DNA of 64,000 nt, from the IMG/VR virus record IMGVR_UViG_3300020176_000008, positions 1 through 64,000 of that record. The stretch is one strand, 5' to 3'. Source of the stretch: a virus. A program made the translations under genes and the position numbers. Below the pieces are notes generated by a model. The model was not told where the DNA came from. It did not search any database and saw nothing but the letters and a program-made list of their open reading frames with translations. Numbering within the stretch: position 1 is the first letter of the stretch; each line of letters begins with the position of its first letter. Shown piece by piece: positions 59,009 through 64,000 of this stretch.

Positions 59009-60121
59009 ATGGCGTTGACTAAAAAAGAAGTTGCATTGAAGAACAAGCGCGAGAAACTTAAAGCCTTGGGCAATGGATACGGATCAGATGAACCTATTAT
59101 TAACAAGGATGCTTACGTTGAATCGCTGATGAGTGCCTTGAATTTCTACAACGCATCAAATGACAACAAAGAAAAACGCCGTTGGTTTATGGAGTATGTC
59201 GGCAAGAAGGAAGCTGCAAAGTTTTCCAATGTTGCCAGCGATCTAGAATTCCGATCTGCCGGTACTATTGCACGTTTGAAAATGCGTGATCAGTACTTGG
59301 CGGATCGTGAACTCGACTATCTAGAGTCTGAAGTCAAGCGATTGAGCTCATTTATCCCCAAACGAGCAGTTGTTGTTGTGGATACGGCACCGGCAAAACC
59401 TGTAGTGACTATTCAAGATCGAATGGCGGAAGCCGCTAGTTCGCACATTGCTGAATTCAATGCAATGATCGATGATTTCATTACATCTGATGAACAACCA
59501 AACTTCAGTGGATATCTAGAAGCTAACAACGTTAGTGCTCCTGTTGCAAAACTTATTCCAGCAGCCTTTGTTAACTTTTGGAATGAACTTCAAGATCTTA
59601 TTGAAGGAACCGATAAGCAACTAGTTGAAGGTTACTCCAATATTAAAAAGGTCAAGATCAAAAAGATCTGTAAACTAATTGAAGAGATTGAAGGTGCATG
59701 CGCTCAACGTGCTGTGGCTGCCAAATCAGCACGTAAACCACGTGCTCGTAAGGAGAAACCACCATCAGTCTTGGCTGCAAAAGTTAAGTTCATGAAGCAA
59801 TTCGATGAATTATCTATCGTATCTGAGCGTCCAGAGAAAATCGTAGGTGCAAAAGAAGTATTAGTGTATAATACAAAGTATAAGAAAGCTATGGTGTACC
59901 GTGCTTTCGGTGATGGAGCATTAAGTGTGAAAGGTACCAGTATCGTTAACTATGATGTTGCGTCTTCTGGTTCTAAAACAATGCGCAAGCCGGAGCAAAT
60001 CAAAGACTTTGCCGCCATGACCAAGCGAACACTTGCATCAGCATTTAAGAGTCTAACGACTAAAGAAGCTGCAGTGAATGGTCGCTTGAATGAAGAATGT
60101 ATTATTGTAAAGGTATTTTAA
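59009..60121 (+). CDS. Conserved phage protein before rnh, unknown
   Basis: A 370-residue protein from the ATG at 59009 (GGAG six bases before; TTG at 58997 rejected). Helical N-terminal half with Lys-rich start, a middle Arg/Lys linker (AKSARKPRARKEKPP, near residue 245) and a C-terminal domain with VLVYNTKYKKAMVYRAFG and LSVKGTSIVNYD. I recall similar proteins in marine T4-like phages without function. Its own early-type promoter and its place before rnh and ligase suggest a replication-related role. Confidence 0.6.
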   Translation: MALTKKEVALKNKREKLKALGNGYGSDEPIINKDAYVESLMSALNFYNASNDNKEKRRWFMEYVGKKEAAKFSNVASDLEFRSAGTIARLKMRDQYLADRELDYLESEVKRLSSFIPKRAVVVVDTAPAKPVVTIQDRMAEAASSHIAEFNAMIDDFITSDEQPNFSGYLEANNVSAPVAKLIPAAFVNFWNELQDLIEGTDKQLVEGYSNIKKVKIKKICKLIEEIEGACAQRAVAAKSARKPRARKEKPPSVLAAKVKFMKQFDELSIVSERPEKIVGAKEVLVYNTKYKKAMVYRAFGDGALSVKGTSIVNYDVASSGSKTMRKPEQIKDFAAMTKRTLASAFKSLTTKEAAVNGRLNEECIIVKVF

Positions 60122-60122
60122 C

Positions 60123-60992
60123 GTGATTTTAATTGACTTCAACCAAGTGTGTCTTGCATCTATCATGACGATGCAAAGTGAACTGAAAACTGACGATGCC
60201 GCCAAGAAAAAAGATCTAATTCGTCATATTGCTCTATCATCCATCAAGTCATACAAGAAAAAGTATGCCAAGGATTACGGACAAATCGTAATCGCATCTG
60301 ACGGACGTGGATACTGGCGCAAAGATTTCTTTCCCAATTATAAAGCTAGTCGTAAAAAGAATCGTGACAAGTCTGATTTAGATTGGAAATTTATCTTCGA
60401 CACTTTGGGCGAGATTCGTGATGACTTACGACAGCACTTTCCATATAAGGTAGTATGCCTAGACAAGTGTGAAGCCGATGATGTAATTGCAGTATTAGCT
60501 CTTCAAACTCAGGAGTTCGGTCAGCACGAAAATGTAATGATTATTTCTTCTGATAAAGACTTTAAGCAATTGCAGAAGTATGACAATGTAGCACAGTTCA
60601 GTCCTATGCTTAAAAAGCAAATGAAAGTGTCAAAGAAAGAATTGCGTGAATGGATGATTGAACATATTGTTAAGGGAGATTCCGGTGACGGTGTTCCTAA
60701 TATTATGTCTGCCGATGATGTATTCATTATAGAAGAGCGCCAAAAATCAGTAAGCTCTAAGCGTTTAACTGAGTTTATGGATAAAGGATTTGATGCTTGT
60801 CAAAATGATACTGAACGCCGTAACTGGCATCGCAATTCTACCCTTGTAGATTTTGAATATATACCTGAGGAAGTCAAAACTTCTATCATTACGGAATATG
60901 AAAAACCAGCACAAGGCGACATGAATTCTATCATGAATTACTTGATTAAAAACAAGTGTCGTTTGCTGCTAAATGAAATTGAGGATTTTTAA
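60123..60992 (+). CDS. rnh: RNase H / flap nuclease (T4 Rnh type)
   Basis: A 289-residue FEN1-family 5' nuclease with a GTG start directly after the previous stop. Acidic metal residues: D5 (LIDFN), ASDGRGYWRKDFFPNYKASRKKNRD, CEADDVIAVLA, SSDKDFKQLQ and GDSGDGVPNI (helix-hairpin-type segment). It removes RNA primers of lagging-strand fragments; DNA ligase lies three genes on. Confidence 0.93.
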   Translation: MILIDFNQVCLASIMTMQSELKTDDAAKKKDLIRHIALSSIKSYKKKYAKDYGQIVIASDGRGYWRKDFFPNYKASRKKNRDKSDLDWKFIFDTLGEIRDDLRQHFPYKVVCLDKCEADDVIAVLALQTQEFGQHENVMIISSDKDFKQLQKYDNVAQFSPMLKKQMKVSKKELREWMIEHIVKGDSGDGVPNIMSADDVFIIEERQKSVSSKRLTEFMDKGFDACQNDTERRNWHRNSTLVDFEYIPEEVKTSIITEYEKPAQGDMNSIMNYLIKNKCRLLLNEIEDF

Positions 60993-60993
60993 A

Positions 60994-61437
60994 ATGTCAA
61001 GAGAATATGTAGTAGAAATTTTAGATACGGTCAACAAAGACCCATCTAAATTAGCAGAGTTTAGAGATAATCCCGCATTGAAATATTTGTTCCAATACGC
61101 CTTTATCCCAGAACAAAAATTTGAATTGCCTGAAGGTGATCCTCCATTTAAAAAGGATGACGGCCCGCTTGGAATGTCTCCTGCAAGTTTTAATCAGGAA
61201 CTTCGTAGGTTGTATATCTTCACCAAGTCTCAGCCATTGGCTCAACTTCGTCGCGAAGCATTGTTTATCGAACTATTGGAAAGTGTGCATCCATCTGAGG
61301 CAAAAGTACTATGTGCTATTAAAGACCAGAAGTTAGATAAACTATACAAGAATATTACTGCAGATCTTGCAGCAGATTACGGTTTCATTGCAAGGCAGGT
61401 AAAGGAAAAAAAGCGTGGAAGACCAAGATCAAAATAA
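60994..61437 (+). CDS. DUF6433-type phage protein with AT-hook-like end
   Basis: A 147-residue protein; the ATG at 60994 is preferred to the ATG at 60973, which lies inside rnh. FIPEQKFELPEGDPPFKKDD, then SFNQELRRLYIFTK and LRREALFIELLESVHPSEAKVL is the DUF6433 pattern of marine T4-like phages. The C-terminus KKRGRPRSK is an AT-hook. A replication or DNA-binding role is plausible. Confidence 0.7.
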   Translation: MSREYVVEILDTVNKDPSKLAEFRDNPALKYLFQYAFIPEQKFELPEGDPPFKKDDGPLGMSPASFNQELRRLYIFTKSQPLAQLRREALFIELLESVHPSEAKVLCAIKDQKLDKLYKNITADLAADYGFIARQVKEKKRGRPRSK

Positions 61438-61636
61438 CTTTGAGTTCATTCTATCAATGGGTGACAATGAACTCAAAGCATGGTTGGAAGATTTACCAGA
61501 AGAATACATGACGTATGTAGAGATACTATTGGAAAAGGTTGAATTTCAGATGGACAAATTGCTGATGTTAACCTCTGACTATGTAGACTCCGCTGAAGTG
61601 ATTAGAAAGATTAAAGATGGTATATCAAATTCTTAA
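61415..61636 (+). CDS. Small acidic protein between DUF6433 and ligase
   Basis: A 73-residue protein, GTG start with AAGGA eight bases before, overlapping genes on both sides. Acidic, helical (MGDNELKAWLEDLPEEYMTYVEILLEKVE). Family unknown; the double overlap argues for a real coupled gene. Confidence 0.6.
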   Translation: MEDQDQNNFEFILSMGDNELKAWLEDLPEEYMTYVEILLEKVEFQMDKLLMLTSDYVDSAEVIRKIKDGISNS

Positions 61637-62918
61637 GGATATTGAAGCTACTCCTTCTCGATTGGAGAAGGAAGCTATCCTAAAAGCCAACAGTATGAAT
61701 AATATTTTGAAAGAAGTCTTTCGTCTCGCTTACGATCCCTTCACCCAGTTTTATATTCGTAAGATTCCACAATACAAGCAAATTGAAAACGTCAATATTG
61801 GTTTACCTGAAGCTTTAAATCAACTTAGTCTGTTGTCTATGAGGAAAGTGACGGGTAATGCTGGTATAGAGCATTTACGTAATATTTTATGTAATGTACC
61901 AGAAACCACTGCAAAAGTTATTGAATTAGTTATAGGTAAAGATTTACGTTGCGGTGCATCAGCATCTACAGCAAATAAGATCTGGCCTAAACTAATTCAT
62001 GAATACCCATGCATGTTATGTTCTCCGGCCGATGAGAAAACACTTGGAAAGATGAAGTGGCCTGCAATGGTCCAACTTAAAATGGATGGCATGAGATTTA
62101 ACGCTATTGTAAAAGATGGCTTAGTAGATTATCGTAGTCGCAATGGAAAAGAAATCCAAGGGATTTCACATCTAGACGAATTCTTTATTGCATTATCCGG
62201 ATATAAGAATAAAGTATACGATGGCGAACTTTTAATTGAAGCAGATGATGGCGCAGTATGTGACCGTCAAACTGGTAATGGCATCCTCAACAAAGCAGTG
62301 AAAGGCACGATTACTGCATCAGAAGCTAAATTAGTTCGTGCGACTATTTGGGATGTGATTGACTATGAAGATTTTATTAGTGGTTATAGTAGTGTTCCTT
62401 ACAGGAATCGTATTGCGTATCTTAAGAGCTTTATTCATGGTAGCTCCGTCAGGTTGGTGGAACATGAAATTGTCTCAGAGATTGCTGATGCTCGAGCGGC
62501 GTTTGACCGTTATCTTGCTGACGGCCAAGAGGGAATTATACTCAAGGACATAGACAGTCCATGGGAAGATAAACGAGTTAAGCATCAGCTAAAATTCAAA
62601 GCCGAACTTGACTGTGATTTGGAGATAATTGGCTATGAAGAAGGCACTGGAAAATATGTTGGAAAGCTTGGCGCACTTATATGTAGCTCCAGACAATCGG
62701 ACACTATCCCTATCACCGTCTCTATTGGTTCTGGGTTTAGCGATAGTCTTAGAGATAGTCTTTGGATCGACCGCGATAATCTCATTGGTAGGATTGTGGC
62801 AGTAGTATATAATGCCAAGATTGAGAATAAACAAGGTGGGAAGTCGCTATTCCTTCCTAGGTTTATTGAGATTCGAGAAGATAAAACGATCCCGGATACA
62901 GAGTCAGATATAAAATGA
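61617..62918 (+). CDS. 30: ATP-dependent DNA ligase (gp30 type)
   Basis: A 433-residue ligase. Motif I is K-M-D-G (LKMDGMRF, near residue 155), motif III is YDGELL, motif IV is QEGIILKD, and motif V is HQLKFK. An N-terminal helical DNA-binding domain precedes and an OB-fold with GRIVAVVYNAKIEN follows. It seals nicks after RNase H. Somewhat shorter than T4 gp30 (487). Confidence 0.94.
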   Translation: MVYQILKDIEATPSRLEKEAILKANSMNNILKEVFRLAYDPFTQFYIRKIPQYKQIENVNIGLPEALNQLSLLSMRKVTGNAGIEHLRNILCNVPETTAKVIELVIGKDLRCGASASTANKIWPKLIHEYPCMLCSPADEKTLGKMKWPAMVQLKMDGMRFNAIVKDGLVDYRSRNGKEIQGISHLDEFFIALSGYKNKVYDGELLIEADDGAVCDRQTGNGILNKAVKGTITASEAKLVRATIWDVIDYEDFISGYSSVPYRNRIAYLKSFIHGSSVRLVEHEIVSEIADARAAFDRYLADGQEGIILKDIDSPWEDKRVKHQLKFKAELDCDLEIIGYEEGTGKYVGKLGALICSSRQSDTIPITVSIGSGFSDSLRDSLWIDRDNLIGRIVAVVYNAKIENKQGGKSLFLPRFIEIREDKTIPDTESDIK

Positions 62919-63121
62919 AAAGAAAAAGTAAAATATTCAAAGACGGCAAAGAGGTCGGTTGGGCCAAGTCTGACTATGGTGCAATTAACAATGTGATTAA
63001 TTCATGTTTTCAACACAAGTTTGATATAACTTTATTTGAAGTCCGAGATTATTTTACTGATGAAGTACTCTGGAAGGGTGCAGATTATATAAATAGTATG
63101 AAGGCACAGGAACAGCCTTAA
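62915..63121 (+). CDS. Small basic unknown protein
   Basis: A 68-residue protein coupled to ligase (ATGA). Starts KRKSKIFKDGKEVGWAKSDYG; one strand-rich half, then ITLFEVRDYFTDEVLWKG. A late promoter lies inside its 3' end. Family unknown. Confidence 0.6.
   Translation: MKRKSKIFKDGKEVGWAKSDYGAINNVINSCFQHKFDITLFEVRDYFTDEVLWKGADYINSMKAQEQP
63088..63095 (+). promoter_or_regulatory. Late promoter inside the end of the preceding gene
   Basis: Exact TATAAATA, 57 bases before the next ATG, which has a strong AAGGAGG site. The following small genes are thus likely late and abundant. Confidence 0.75.
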
Positions 63122-63151
63122 TGTTCCATACACACACACAAGGAGGTACAT

Positions 63152-63364
63152 ATGTACACATTAAAAGCTGTGGCGCAGCACAATGCCGAATTCATCAATT
63201 CATTTGTTGATCTTAAAGTAGAAGGCTGGAAAGCTTTCGAAAAAGCATTCAACGCATATACCTACTCTTTCTATAAAGATCAGATTGCTAAAGGCGGAGA
63301 AGTTGTTCAAAAAACAGCTGATATCGTTAAGCAAATCAATAAAGGAGTAGTCGATCATGTCTAA
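63152..63364 (+). CDS. Small phasin-like protein 1
   Basis: A 70-residue helical protein after AAGGAGG. HNAEFINSFVDLKVEGWKAFEKAFNAYTYSFYKDQI has the amphipathic Phe/Ala/Lys pattern of phasins, which coat polyhydroxyalkanoate granules. It overlaps the next gene by eight bases. Similarity is by pattern only. Confidence 0.6.
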   Translation: MYTLKAVAQHNAEFINSFVDLKVEGWKAFEKAFNAYTYSFYKDQIAKGGEVVQKTADIVKQINKGVVDHV

Positions 63365-63575
63365 AAATCCCTTCGAAATCCGCTCTGAAATGCTTCATAT
63401 GGCTAAAGACTACATGGACAAACAGTGGGAAATGAACTATGTGTTCACCCAGCAAATGTTTGAACAAGGTAAGAAAACAGCCGAAGAAATGCAGGCTGCT
63501 TTGGCACCTTATTCGACCGATGAATTGATGAAAAAGGCTACGGAATTTTATTCTTTCGTATCTAAGAAAGACTAA
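63357..63575 (+). CDS. Small phasin-like protein 2
   Basis: A 72-residue helical protein with AAAGGAG before it. NPFEIRSEMLHMAKDYMDKQWEMN resembles a small protein common in marine T4-like phages; the Met/Gln-rich helix fits a phasin-type or scaffold coat. Probably paired with the preceding protein. Confidence 0.65.
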   Translation: MSKNPFEIRSEMLHMAKDYMDKQWEMNYVFTQQMFEQGKKTAEEMQAALAPYSTDELMKKATEFYSFVSKKD

Positions 63576-63577
63576 TC

Positions 63578-63646
63578 ATGTGGCCCGTTTCCGACGAGGA
63601 ATGGGAAACTTGGTTTAATCAGCCTACAGGTCCCATCTACAAATAA
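63578..63646 (+). CDS. Possible 22-residue Trp-rich micro-protein
   Basis: Frame MWPVSDEEWETWFNQPTGPI plus two residues, starting three bases after the previous stop, directly before a terminator. Three Trp among 22 residues is unusual. The ribosome binding site is weak. Confidence 0.35.
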   Translation: MWPVSDEEWETWFNQPTGPIYK

Positions 63647-63655
63647 GAAATCGCC

Positions 63656-63686
63656 GCCTGGGTGAGTGATCCTTGCCCAGGCATTT
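63656..63686 (+). terminator. Intrinsic terminator after the phasin-like genes
   Basis: Stem GCCTGGG / CCCAGGC with a 13-base loop, followed by ATTTTCG. Confidence 0.8.
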
Positions 63687-63713
63687 TCGCGTGTAAAATC
63701 TCAAAAGGATTAT

Positions 63714-63869
63714 ATGAAAACAATAATTAAAAAAATTATGGCGGCACTAACGCCGACACCCCACTATCAATTTGAAGCATTCATTATCAGTAAAAACCCA
63801 CAGTCTTCTGCAGAAGTAGAATATTGGGCTCGTATATACGAGCGCAAAAATGGAGGGTTCATCGTATGA
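63714..63869 (+). CDS. Small unknown protein
   Basis: A 51-residue protein; ATG at 63714 after AAAGGA. Basic start MKTIIKKIMAALTPTP, then a mixed end with VEYWARIYERKNGG. Overlaps the next gene by ATGA. Family unknown. Confidence 0.5.
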   Translation: MKTIIKKIMAALTPTPHYQFEAFIISKNPQSSAEVEYWARIYERKNGGFIV

Positions 63870-63985
63870 AGATTCTACGTAATGTTCAAACGTTTTTTGC
63901 GTCTATCGGTAAAGCTAGAGCTGCCGCTGAACTAACCAGACTAGGTCGTCGCGACTTAGCTCTGTTGATACTTAAAAATGATTAA
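63866..63985 (+). CDS. Small basic helical protein
   Basis: A 39-residue protein starting MKILRNVQTFFASIGKARAA and continuing with an Arg/Leu-rich helix, ATGA-coupled to the previous gene, with GGAGG 15 bases upstream. It resembles short DUF1127-like or related phage peptides only loosely. Confidence 0.5.
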   Translation: MKILRNVQTFFASIGKARAAAELTRLGRRDLALLILKND

Positions 63986-64000
63986 TATAATACTAGGGTA

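Noticed and set aside
1-64000. Insertion sequences, integrase, CRISPR arrays, tRNA genes
   Set aside because: None seen on either strand; no repeat-spacer pattern, transposase motif or cloverleaf was found by eye.

Overview
The window is an internal piece of a T4-like myovirus genome. Every supported gene lies on the + strand, the genes are tightly packed with many ATGA or TAATG overlaps, and the base composition is AT-rich. Gene content and order follow the T4 core: 15-17-18-19-20-67-68-21-22-23, then uvsY-uvsW-55-47-46, 45-44-62-regA, 43-uvsX-41, and later nrdA-nrdC-nrdB, rnh and ligase. The accessory genes (Hsp20, prolyl-hydroxylase-like 2OG oxygenases, CobS-like AAA+ ATPase, ligase-like DUF6267, DUF6321 and DUF6433 proteins, class II aldolase) resemble those of marine and freshwater relatives of cyanophages and pelagiphages rather than enteric T-evens. 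No photosynthesis gene is visible, and the host cannot be fixed from this sequence; a small phasin-like pair near the right end hints at a proteobacterium.

Layout. 1-12.4 kb: virion assembly (a fibre-like fragment, sheath stabiliser, terminase, sheath, tube, portal, prohead core, protease, scaffold, major capsid protein, tube-like protein), with TATAAATA late promoters. 12.4-18.1 kb: recombination and the late sigma factor. 18.1-22.6 kb: a VWA/HExxH protein with a MoxR/CobS-like AAA+ ATPase, micro-proteins and small DNA-binding-like proteins. 22.6-33.1 kb: replication core (clamp, loader, RegA, polymerase, UvsX, helicase), with Hsp20 behind a structured leader. 33.1-39 kb: nucleotide metabolism including a gene-42-type dCMP hydroxymethylase, dCMP deaminase and two poorly understood neighbours, which suggests cytosine-modified DNA. 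39-51.3 kb: late region rich in proteins that begin with a T4-type capsid-targeting signal, plus Dps, structural proteins and a lysis-like cassette. 51.4-58.9 kb: ThyX, ribonucleotide reductase, thioredoxin, aldolase, GIY-YIG and membrane proteins, with a candidate nested gene. 58.9-64 kb: RNase H, DUF6433, DNA ligase and small late proteins.

Regulation. Three layers can be read. (1) TATAAATA late promoters fit the gp55/gp45/gp44-62 machinery encoded here. (2) A family of six promoters carries an ATGTAC-like box 18-19 bases before the -10 and a further upstream TAATACT box; it drives the VWA gene, two micro-genes, an unknown gene, the DUF6267 gene and the gene before rnh. (3) Two perfect 12-bp inverted repeats carry a -10 element between or partly within their arms, just before the DUF5664 gene and the DNA polymerase gene. 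A 21-base hairpin-forming repeat occurs three times between genes and is unexplained.

Most promising leads: the cluster of capsid-targeted, possibly injected proteins; the six-member promoter family; the nested gene with its own ribosome binding site; the hydroxymethyl-dCMP operon with unknown partner genes; the structured hsp20 leader; and the VWA/AAA+ module.
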